Assembly: GCF_030864005.1 (NCBI RefSeq) | Contig: NZ_CP132976.1 | Coordinates: 4,526,001 to 4,590,000, forward strand | Length of the DNA stretch: 64,000 bases | Direction of reading: 5' to 3' | Source: Achromobacter seleniivolatilans | GTDB lineage: Bacteria; Pseudomonadota; Gammaproteobacteria; Burkholderiales; Burkholderiaceae_B | Shown: in pieces, positions 8,097 through 16,843 of the stretch | Layout of the letters: each line of letters starts with the position of its first letter | Position numbering within the stretch: position 1 is the first letter of the stretch | Notes under the pieces: model-generated | Databases searched by the model: none | The model's input: the letters and a program-made list of their open reading frames with translations, nothing else | What the model was told of the DNA's origin: nothing | Translations under genes and position numbers: made by a program

Positions 8097-9251
8097 CTAT
8101 TGAGACACGCCCGAGCTGGAGCCCGAATCGCTGTCGATCGCTCGCGTGGCGCTGAAACCGGCGCTCATCGTGACGCGGAATGCCGAAAGAACCTTCTGCA
8201 CCTGCGTAAATGGCGCGTCCGAAATATAGATGGCCTGACCTTCATGCACGGTGAATTCACGAGCCAACGCCACCTGTTCCGGGCGAGTCAGGTCAAATTG
8301 GTAAACCACCGGCAGCATGTCCGGCTTTCCTTCGACGCCAGCCTTTGCGGGCGTGAACAGGAACACGGAACGCGGGTCCGCCGTCTTGTCATCAAGACCC
8401 TTGGAATCAGCCAGCGCATCCAGCACCGTGTAGTTGCGCTTGCTGATGGCCACGCGGCCTTGATTCCCTGCCGCGCCCAATACGGTCAGATACTCTCGCG
8501 AGTCATAGGCGGTAATGACGTCGCCCGGGCGCAGCAGGATGTCATTGTTCTGATTGCGGTAAACATCCGACAGCCGCACCGACGCCACCTGATTATCGCG
8601 GCGCAGGCTGATGACGAGCTGCTCGGGATTCGTCTGCACCGGCGCTGCCTGCGCCAACGCGCTGCTCAGGCGTTGAGCTGTCTGCGTGATGGGAAACATG
8701 CCGGGCTTGGTCAAATTGCCCTGAACCGTCACCATCTGCCCGCGTGCATCGGCCGCGCGCGTCACACTCACGTCAGCACCCACGACAAGCTTGGCCAAGC
8801 GCGCAACGATGGCGTCATGCAGCTTGCCCAGCGTCAGGCCTTCGGCCCTGAATTTTCCCAGGATGGGGAAATTAACGTTCCCCGCCCGGTCTATCTCCTG
8901 ATTTCCCAGGTCGCTCACGCCAGAAGGGTCTGCTGCAAAAACGCCCAGCCCGCCACGCTCCCACACCTTTACATTGATGCCGTCGCCGGGAACCAGACTG
9001 TCGAATCCCGCTTGCGTGAGATCACGATAGCGCACGGGAAAATCGGCAACTTCGGGAACCCTGCTTGCCTGCGCGAGTTGGCGCGAGACGGGCATCACGA
9101 TGACATCCTTGTCATCGTGTGCGCCCGTCATCTCGCTCAACATCGGGCCGGAGCGCGGCAGTTGGCATCCAGAGAGTGAAAGCGCAGCAAGCAGCACCGT
9201 GGCCAAGCCTGCTTTGCGCCACGGGCCCGAAGCTGGGACATTCATTTGCAT
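8097..9251 (-). CDS. vexA: Polysaccharide export outer-membrane lipoprotein, Wza/KpsD/VexA family
   Basis: The product is a polysaccharide biosynthesis/export (OPX) lipoprotein of 384 residues from the start chosen here. The lipobox is LSGC with Cys29. PES and SLBB domains follow, visible as LVPGDGINVKVWERGG, FPILGKFRAEGLTLGKLHDAI and, later, LLRPGDVITAYD. It forms the periplasmic and outer-membrane channel for capsule release. An ATG at 9251 is preceded by AAAGG at good spacing. A further in-frame start lies at 9284 but would put the lipobox at residue 40. The gene ends one base before vexB, consistent with a tight export operon. Confidence 0.88.
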   Translation of the reverse strand: MQMNVPASGPWRKAGLATVLLAALSLSGCQLPRSGPMLSEMTGAHDDKDVIVMPVSRQLAQASRVPEVADFPVRYRDLTQAGFDSLVPGDGINVKVWERGGLGVFAADPSGVSDLGNQEIDRAGNVNFPILGKFRAEGLTLGKLHDAIVARLAKLVVGADVSVTRAADARGQMVTVQGNLTKPGMFPITQTAQRLSSALAQAAPVQTNPEQLVISLRRDNQVASVRLSDVYRNQNNDILLRPGDVITAYDSREYLTVLGAAGNQGRVAISKRNYTVLDALADSKGLDDKTADPRSVFLFTPAKAGVEGKPDMLPVVYQFDLTRPEQVALAREFTVHEGQAIYISDAPFTQVQKVLSAFRVTMSAGFSATRAIDSDSGSSSGVSQ

Positions 9252-9305
9252 AAGAACCTTTATTTTTGAACCTCGGAAAGACAAGCCAGAAGTGGGGCTT
9301 GACGA

Positions 9306-11363
9306 TCAGGCGGTCATCCTGCGCATGGCCGGGACATCGATGCGTTCATCGTTCTCGGACATGGACATGACGGGCATGCACAAACCCAGGAACTTGGTCA
9401 GCATTGCGTCGAGCGAAAACAGCTTCTGAGCGCGATGACGGCTTTGCTCTCGCAATTGCTCATTGCTGCGGACCTGATCCACCATTGACGCGACTTTCTC
9501 GCATGCCTCGTGCAGATCGGGGTGATCGACGCTGGTAAGCAAGTGACCGGTCTCGTTTTCCACAAAGCACTCGCCCGCGCCGCCCGCAGGTGTGGAGATC
9601 ACTGGAACGCCCAGCAACTGAGCCTCGATCAGCACGTTCGGCAGGCCCTCGTACCGGGACAGCAGCACACTGGCATCCATCTGCGAATACCAGTAGCCAA
9701 CGTGGTTGGACAGCCCGACCAACAACAACCTGTCAGTCACACTCAGCTCTTCTGCCAACGCCTCAATGATCTCGCGCAAGCGGCCGTCGCCCACGATGAC
9801 AAAGCGCGCTAGCGGACGATCTTTCAGATACAGGGCGGCAAGCTTGATCCACAGTTGCGGCCGCTTGTCCGGTTCCAGCCGGAATACCCCGCCGATTGTT
9901 TCGGTGGCGTCCGTCGTGCTTTCTTGGAAAGCCTTCCACTTTTCCTCGTCGGCGGCCGACGCGTCAGTCGCCAGGTCCGGCACGCCGTTGTACAGAATGT
10001 GAAAGCGCATGATGGGAATGTCCAGCCACTCCGAATAGGCCTCTGCGGCCTTGCGGCTGTTGCTCACGAAGACCACCCCTGGCACTTGAGCCAAGGCCTG
10101 GTACAGCTCGGGGTACTCTTCGCGGAAACGGTCTTTGCGGATATTCGGCGGAAGTCCGCGAAACACCAGATGTATGGTCGGAGCGCCTGCCAGTAGCGCA
10201 GCCAGCGCGCCAAACAGGCAAGTGCCGTCTTGCCACAGACTCACCACGTCAAACGGATCGGCTCGCAAGACTGGCGCCAGCCGCGTCACGCCGTAGTGAA
10301 CGGGCGGCGGCAATTGTTCCAGCAGGCGGCCCAAGCTTCCCTCGGGCACGGTTTGATGCGATACGGAAATAGCGGGCAGTCGGTTGATTTCCGTCACCGG
10401 GATCTGCGCCTTGATCAGCACAGGCAGGAAAAAATCCTCCTGCTTCTTTGGCGCGCCCGAAGGCTCGGTGTGCTGTTTAACCAGCACTTCGACCTTCTTG
10501 GGTCGCATGAGCACATCGGCCAACTGCTGATCGGGAGACTCCGCCAGGCGAGTCAGTTCGCCAGCAAGCCGCGTCAGCTGACGCTCGGCGCCGCCAGGCC
10601 CCAAGCTGCCGGTCACAAGCGCCACCGATACCGGCTTATCCGGTGAGTTCTCGGCAACCTGCCGATCGCGAAAGTGCAGGATCGCGTGTTTCATCGACAC
10701 GATCCTGATGTCTTTTCCCGCCAGCCCTTCTTCGGACTCGAAACGCTGGTAGAACGCATAGTCGCTTGCCAACCCCTCGGCAAGCTCCGCCGCCTTGCTG
10801 CCCGGCGCCAGATGTTTCGCAACGGGCGCAATCGCCTCGAACGCATCCGCCAGCAAGCCGCGCTTACGCAGGCGCTTGGCGAATTCGACACGCATGTTCC
10901 GATCCGTGTATTGCGAGATCAGCCGGCGAAAAAGCTCGTCCGACTGCTTGTGTGCACGGATGTCACTAAGCAGTTTGGCCCTGGCAAACAAACGGTCGGG
11001 GCTCTCGGCGGACTCGGGCAGGTGGCGGTCGACCAAGGACAACGCCTCGTCGACATGCCGTTCCTTCACCAGGCGAGTCGCGCAATAGCGCACGATCTGA
11101 AGATCATCCGGGCACTCCTGCAACAGCGTTGCCCACTGTTCAGACAAGCCCTCGTTCAGGCCCGCCGACTCCTGCAACCGGAGCAGAAGAAAGCGGACCT
11201 TTGAATCTGCCACATGATTGCGAGCCAGCACTTTCGCGCGAGTCAGGTTTTCGAGTGCAACTTGTACCCGTCCCGATGCCGCGACTATCTCCTCCAATTG
11301 AGCTTGCACCCATTGAAGATCGGACTTGGCGTCCGCCTGCTCGGAAATCAGCGGCGGATTCAT
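9306..11363 (-). CDS. tviE: TPR-containing GT4 glycosyltransferase, TviE-like
   Basis: The N-terminal third is a helical TPR-like array. The C-terminal part is a GT4 family retaining glycosyltransferase with LGPGGAERQ near the start, a nucleotide-sugar site around FVIVGDGRLRE, and the EX7E motif in YEGLPNVLIEAQ. In the Vi locus TviE is the GT4 polymerase that joins GalNAcA units, and TviD and TviE are both TPR-rich. Start choice: ATG at 11363 overlaps the upstream stop as ATGA, the coupling used throughout this operon; an in-frame ATG at 11405 lies inside the previous gene. At 685 residues it is longer than Salmonella TviE (about 578). It is the only glycosyltransferase in the operon, which fits a homopolymer. 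Confidence 0.8.
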   Translation of the reverse strand: MNPPLISEQADAKSDLQWVQAQLEEIVAASGRVQVALENLTRAKVLARNHVADSKVRFLLLRLQESAGLNEGLSEQWATLLQECPDDLQIVRYCATRLVKERHVDEALSLVDRHLPESAESPDRLFARAKLLSDIRAHKQSDELFRRLISQYTDRNMRVEFAKRLRKRGLLADAFEAIAPVAKHLAPGSKAAELAEGLASDYAFYQRFESEEGLAGKDIRIVSMKHAILHFRDRQVAENSPDKPVSVALVTGSLGPGGAERQLTRLAGELTRLAESPDQQLADVLMRPKKVEVLVKQHTEPSGAPKKQEDFFLPVLIKAQIPVTEINRLPAISVSHQTVPEGSLGRLLEQLPPPVHYGVTRLAPVLRADPFDVVSLWQDGTCLFGALAALLAGAPTIHLVFRGLPPNIRKDRFREEYPELYQALAQVPGVVFVSNSRKAAEAYSEWLDIPIMRFHILYNGVPDLATDASAADEEKWKAFQESTTDATETIGGVFRLEPDKRPQLWIKLAALYLKDRPLARFVIVGDGRLREIIEALAEELSVTDRLLLVGLSNHVGYWYSQMDASVLLSRYEGLPNVLIEAQLLGVPVISTPAGGAGECFVENETGHLLTSVDHPDLHEACEKVASMVDQVRSNEQLREQSRHRAQKLFSLDAMLTKFLGLCMPVMSMSENDERIDVPAMRRMTA

Positions 11364-13840
11364 GCTGCCTTCCTCCGGTTCATCTTCTCGATCCACACCT
11401 GGCACCGTTCGATGTAGTGATCGAACTGCGCCGGGTTCTCGGAACGTTCCTGTAGTTTTTTCCAGTACGGCAAGGCTTGCTCAAAGCGATGCAGACGCAT
11501 GGCGCCGACAGCAGCCAGACGCAGGCCGATGGCATCGTCGGGCACGAGTTGCACGATCCGCTCGCCAAGCGCCAGACGTTCCGTAGTGCTCGACGGTTCC
11601 AGCGCACGGGCTTCGGCATACAAGACGGCGATGATGCGGCGCTTTTCGTGGTCGACTTCGGTCATCTCCGGCCACGACTGCGCGACACGATCCAACAAGG
11701 TCCATGCCTTCAACGGATCGCCAGCGGACAAGATTTCGCGAGCGCCGCGAATCGCACGAGGTCCGAGTCTGCCCAGCTGACGCTCGGCTTCTTCTTTTGC
11801 GCTCTGGTCAGCCGCCGCATTAGCCAGCACCATCTTGTAGGCGTCGATGGCTTCACCGAACCAGCCGCCGTTGAATGCCACCCGCGCAAAGTACAGCTGC
11901 GTGCTGAATGGGGCGGACTCATTCGCGGCCGCCTGCTCAAGGTGCCGCATGGCGGTTTGCTTGTCTCCCAACGCATCGGCAGCCCGGCCGCGCATGGCGT
12001 CAAGCTCAGGAAAGTCGACCTGGGTATCCAGTGCGATATCCGTCAGGTCCATCACTTCCTTGTGGTTGCCGGCCAGAAGCGCGGCGCGCACGCCAAGACG
12101 CATCGCTCGCTCGAATGCGCGCTGGGCGCGTATGCCAGCCAGTGCGTCGGGGTTGAGCAGACGGTGCGCGCAGATTCTTTCAGCCGCGTCACGCAAGCGT
12201 CCTTCTTCCAGTGCGCGATTGCCTTCTTCGGCCCACGCCGACGACTGCGCAAGCAGCCACGCACGAATATCTTCTTGCTCACTATTTGCCAGGTCGCAAG
12301 ACACGGCCAGCGCGGCGCCTGCCATGATGCAACCGCGCCACGACGCTTCTTTGACGAGTTCAAGCGCATCAGCGTCTTCAAGGGCAGGAGACTCAGAGGC
12401 CAAGGCGCGCAGGCCCGCGCGATCGCCGGCTAACAGGCGATCACGCCACAGCACCGCGAATCCGCGGCCATATGCAGGGTTGGCGGCACGAACCTCATGC
12501 ACCCAACGGATGGCGGCTTCCATGTCGCCGCTTGCCTGCAACAGCGAGAGCACCGTGTCTGCTGCTTCCACTGCCCCGGCATCAGCGGGGGACGAGATGC
12601 GGAACAGCTGCTTCCAGTTGCCCAGAGCCTCGTCCGCGTGACCCAATTGCCCTGCGGAAACGGCGGCGATCCGTACGATTTCAGGCGTCTCGATCTCATC
12701 GCCCAGCAGACCGGCGGCAAGCGAGTACGCCACATCATGGCGCCCCAGCTTGAACTGATTGCGCATCAGGATCTGCTCGGCCTTGCTGCCGGAAGCCAGC
12801 GCGCCATCCGCGCTTTCCAGCAGCGCGAGCGAACCTTCGTAATCGCCCAGCTCTTCCTGGATTTTCGCGAACAGCAACATGTGCTCGGGCAGGCCGGGGT
12901 AACGGCGCAGCACATCGCGCACGCGGCGCGAGGCCTCGCGCAACTGACCCGAATCCCAAACCTTTTCAATGCGTTCGGCGCTTTCGTCGGAGCCCAGCTT
13001 GGGCACGGCGGGCTGCACCGTGGTGGCGCTCATCCGCGGACGCATGAAGTTCTTGAACCAATCTGCGCACAGGCGCTCGGCAAAGCTCTGCGTATAGTGG
13101 GTCAGGTCGAGCCCGCCGTCTTCCATCGCATCGCTCTGCCCCAACTTGTTCATGAGCGGCGTCGGATCGTAGCAAGGCGCGCCGATGCGCTGCGCCGCCG
13201 CAGCTACTGCGGCAATCAACTGCTCTCGCTGTTCAATCGGAACGTTGTCCGGCGTCAAGGCATTGACGTGCGTAACGAACACCACTTTGTCCCGGCCGAG
13301 CAGATCGACGATCTGGCGCATTTCGCCCTCGATCTCGTCGTCTGCCAGATCGCGCTTGACGATACGTGCAAGCAGCTCCCGGTCATCCGAAGACAGACTC
13401 TTGAAGAGCGGGTCTTGATCCAACAAGGTGCGGCGCTCGGCTAGCCGGTCAGCGCTGGCCAGGGACCAGAACATCCGGGTTCGCGTACGATCCGCGAAGA
13501 ACTCGCTGAAGTAGCGCACCAGATAGTTGGACTGGATGGGATAACCGTCGATGGTCAGCAGCTTGCGCGAAGACAGTTCGACCATGTACAGGTCTGCCGG
13601 CTTATGCGCCGCAAGGCGAGCCTGCTCGCCATTGGACGGCCGGAAAATCAGGCGTTGCACGTCGGCGGGAATGTCTCCCTGCCCGTACATGAAACGCGCC
13701 TGTTGCAGCGCCTCTGCGCTGGTATGCACGAAACCGTAGTTGCGGCCGAGTTGCAGCTTGATCGGGTAGCGTCCCACGGCATCACGCAGCGGCGTATGGA
13801 TGCGGCAGGTTCCAATCGGAGCGATAGTAAAAGCAGTCAT
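11360..13840 (-). CDS. tviD: SGNH-like plus TPR protein, TviD-like (capsule O-acetylation/synthesis)
   Basis: The 826-residue product is close to Salmonella TviD (about 830). Residues 1-270 look like an SGNH/GSCFA-type hydrolase or acyltransferase domain. The early motif is IGTCR at 9-13, a central VVFVTHVNAL strand lies at 186-195, and a late D245-L-T-H248 resembles the block-V DxxH pair. From about 290 to the end it is a continuous TPR-like helical repeat array. TviD is tied to O-acetylation of the Vi polymer and lies between the precursor genes and tviE, as here. The assignment rests on size, order and layout. The SGNH reading is my inference. It follows tviB after a 39-base gap. Confidence 0.75.
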   Translation of the reverse strand: MTAFTIAPIGTCRIHTPLRDAVGRYPIKLQLGRNYGFVHTSAEALQQARFMYGQGDIPADVQRLIFRPSNGEQARLAAHKPADLYMVELSSRKLLTIDGYPIQSNYLVRYFSEFFADRTRTRMFWSLASADRLAERRTLLDQDPLFKSLSSDDRELLARIVKRDLADDEIEGEMRQIVDLLGRDKVVFVTHVNALTPDNVPIEQREQLIAAVAAAAQRIGAPCYDPTPLMNKLGQSDAMEDGGLDLTHYTQSFAERLCADWFKNFMRPRMSATTVQPAVPKLGSDESAERIEKVWDSGQLREASRRVRDVLRRYPGLPEHMLLFAKIQEELGDYEGSLALLESADGALASGSKAEQILMRNQFKLGRHDVAYSLAAGLLGDEIETPEIVRIAAVSAGQLGHADEALGNWKQLFRISSPADAGAVEAADTVLSLLQASGDMEAAIRWVHEVRAANPAYGRGFAVLWRDRLLAGDRAGLRALASESPALEDADALELVKEASWRGCIMAGAALAVSCDLANSEQEDIRAWLLAQSSAWAEEGNRALEEGRLRDAAERICAHRLLNPDALAGIRAQRAFERAMRLGVRAALLAGNHKEVMDLTDIALDTQVDFPELDAMRGRAADALGDKQTAMRHLEQAAANESAPFSTQLYFARVAFNGGWFGEAIDAYKMVLANAAADQSAKEEAERQLGRLGPRAIRGAREILSAGDPLKAWTLLDRVAQSWPEMTEVDHEKRRIIAVLYAEARALEPSSTTERLALGERIVQLVPDDAIGLRLAAVGAMRLHRFEQALPYWKKLQERSENPAQFDHYIERCQVWIEKMNRRKAA

Positions 13841-13879
13841 TCAGGGCCTCTCCTGGATTGTTGGATGACGCGACCGGAC

Positions 13880-15157
<1,278 letters not shown>

Positions 15158-15569
15158 TGGGGACCTCACTGTTTTCGTCGTGTTGCGAACACTAGAAATT
15201 GACGCCCAGAGACAAGAAATCGACGCGAAATCGAAATACGATTGTGCTATTTGGGCGGGCGTATTACTAAAGAATTATTACCACTAGATACTCAATCAAA
15301 CGTGTGAGTTGATGAGCCAACGAATGGTAGAGGGCGTACACAGCAAACTTTTTTTCTAAAAATGTTTATTGCTGTGGAAATAAATCAGAGCCGCCCCGTA
15401 ATAAACCCGGGAAATCCCTCAAATAATTACATTCATTACACAAACCGCAACACAGCACCGCTGTCCGGTTGTTAATAAATATTAATAAACGTATATCTTA
15501 TTTTTGTTTAACCAAACTGAAAAAATATAATAGCAAGCCAGAGGTTATTAATTAATGCTGTAGCGGAAT

Positions 15570-15587
15570 TTACGCATCCATGCGTAA
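15570..15587. promoter_or_regulatory. Inverted repeat, possible operator
   Basis: TTACGCAT at 15570-15577 and ATGCGTAA at 15580-15587 form a perfect palindrome with a 2-base spacer. It lies in AT-rich DNA about 410 bases upstream of tviB. The symmetry suits a dimeric regulator, but no regulator can be assigned. Confidence 0.35.
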
Positions 15588-15614
15588 CGCTTTGCGTGAA
15601 AATTGCAGCGCAAA

Positions 15615-15646
15615 AAAAACAGCTGCCATGAATGGCAGCTGTTTTT
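15615..15646 (-). terminator. Rho-independent terminator of the heme oxygenase/DUF454 unit
   Basis: A near-perfect palindrome with the core CAGCTGCCAT-GA-ATGGCAGCTG is flanked by A-runs on the left and T-runs on the right. Read on the minus strand it gives a GC-rich stem followed by eight Ts, 74 bases after the DUF454 stop. The symmetric A/T flanks would also allow termination on the plus strand. Confidence 0.8.
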
Positions 15647-15719
15647 GGTCAGTTGGAATGCCGGACATCCAGATTCGGCCACTCCGCTCATGCGCCTAAT
15701 AGGAACTCCGCGAAGAACA

Positions 15720-16154
15720 TCAAGATCGCGGCGCGTTGCTGAATCCGGCTACGGCAGGCGTTGCAAGGTCCCGCCCGTCTGCCGGTTCGGGACGCCGCCA
15801 CAACCACGCCAGCACTACTGCCATACAGGCGCATGCGGGCCACACGACCCACGCATGCGGAATCGTATACACCATCACTACCGCGCAGACCGTCATCGAC
15901 ACCGTCGCCATGTACTTGGATCGGCGTGCAATGCGGCGCCCGTTGTTCCAGTTGTGCAGCATAGGGCCGAACCACTTGTGCTCGTGTAGCCAGCGATGCA
16001 GGCGCGGCGAACTACGCGCCGCCGCCCACGAGGCCAGCAACACGAATTCGGTGCTGGGCAGGCCCGGCAGAAATACGCCGGCGATTGCGACCCCGATACT
16101 AACAATCGCCAGCACCAGGTACAGCGCGCGTACCCAGGATTTGCGTGGCGTCAT
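15720..16154 (-). CDS. YbaN-family (DUF454) inner-membrane protein
   Basis: The product is 144 residues with three to four hydrophobic segments. It carries the DUF454 signature: LGLPSTEF-like FLPGLPSTEFVLLASWAAARSSPRLHRWLHEHKWFGP near residues 28-64, then NWNNGRRI. The family is small inner-membrane proteins of unknown role. It overlaps the heme oxygenase stop by 4 bases (ATGA), so the two are co-translated. DUF454 genes often sit beside heme-utilisation genes, which suggests a role in heme or iron handling but does not prove it. Confidence 0.88.
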   Translation of the reverse strand: MTPRKSWVRALYLVLAIVSIGVAIAGVFLPGLPSTEFVLLASWAAARSSPRLHRWLHEHKWFGPMLHNWNNGRRIARRSKYMATVSMTVCAVVMVYTIPHAWVVWPACACMAVVLAWLWRRPEPADGRDLATPAVAGFSNAPRS

Positions 16155-16744
16155 GCGCCGAGATCGAAGTGCCGTTCAAGCAATTCGCCAAACCGGTCAT
16201 AAGCAGCGTTGGCGCCAGCGATGACCGCATCGTGGGTCTCGGGGCTGAGGGCGTCGCTGTCCAAAGACGCCACAAAGCGGCGCCACACGACAGCGCGGCC
16301 ATCCGGATAGGCAGCCAGGTTGCGGGCGCCAAACTCGGCCGACAAGCCCAGGTCCGATTGCGCCTGCTTGAACAGGAAGGCGGCGCCCAGGGTCGACCCT
16401 TCGGACACATACAGCCAGCCCAGCGCTTCAGGCATGCCCACACCCACGCTCGCAATGCCATCTTCAGGCGCGCTGGCGCCCAGATCGCGCAAGTCGGCCA
16501 ACGACGCGTCTTCCCGGCCGCGCGCTTCCAGGTCCGGTACCGCTTGTTTAATAGCGTCGTTCTGGAACAGGTGTTCGACATCGCGCTGGAACAAGTACTG
16601 CGCGGCGACGAAGCGGGCATAGGACTCCCGGCTTGAGAACGGGGCGCCACGTTCCATCAAGCGATGCATGCGCTCGTGCTGGTCCGCGGTTTCGTGCTTT
16701 AGGCGCTGCGACAGCGACGGGCGTTCGAGAATTTCGGTGGTCAT
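16151..16744 (-). CDS. Biliverdin-producing heme oxygenase
   Basis: The product is 197 residues, the usual size of bacterial heme oxygenases. LKHETADQHERMH at residues 16-28 matches the helix that carries the proximal heme ligand, most likely His23. The distal helix segment ALGWLYVSEGSTLGAAFLF lies near 110-128, with the Gly-rich family sequence. The enzyme opens heme to biliverdin, CO and iron in the cytoplasm. The usual partner genes (heme receptor, TonB, ECF sigma factor or phytochrome) are not adjacent. It is translationally coupled to the DUF454 gene. No clear Fur box was found in the 99-base gap upstream. Confidence 0.9.
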   Translation of the reverse strand: MTTEILERPSLSQRLKHETADQHERMHRLMERGAPFSSRESYARFVAAQYLFQRDVEHLFQNDAIKQAVPDLEARGREDASLADLRDLGASAPEDGIASVGVGMPEALGWLYVSEGSTLGAAFLFKQAQSDLGLSAEFGARNLAAYPDGRAVVWRRFVASLDSDALSPETHDAVIAGANAAYDRFGELLERHFDLGA

Positions 16745-16843
16745 TGTGGATGTGTGTTCTTGGATGATGATGCGTCTTATTATTTCTTAGCGGGTCGCAA
16801 TTGACACGTTAAAGTTGCTTAAGAAATCCGCCTCACCACGCTG

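Larger units (their letters stand above)
15158..15719. promoter_or_regulatory. AT-rich intergenic region upstream of the capsule operon
   Basis: About 560 bases hold no credible gene. The stretch 15180-15600 is strongly AT-rich compared with the surrounding genes, with runs such as TTAATAAATATTAATAAA near 15472-15489. It must contain the promoter of the minus-strand capsule operon and a long 5' leader. A 2-base-spaced inverted repeat and a terminator hairpin near its right end are listed separately. No clean -35/-10 pair could be assigned. AT-rich upstream DNA of this kind is a usual target of H-NS-like silencers, which is an inference here. Confidence 0.6.

Noticed and set aside
16801..16830. 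TTGACA on the plus strand upstream of the heme oxygenase
   Set aside because: It points into the antisense strand of heme oxygenase. No matching -10 is found at 17 bases, and no gene follows.
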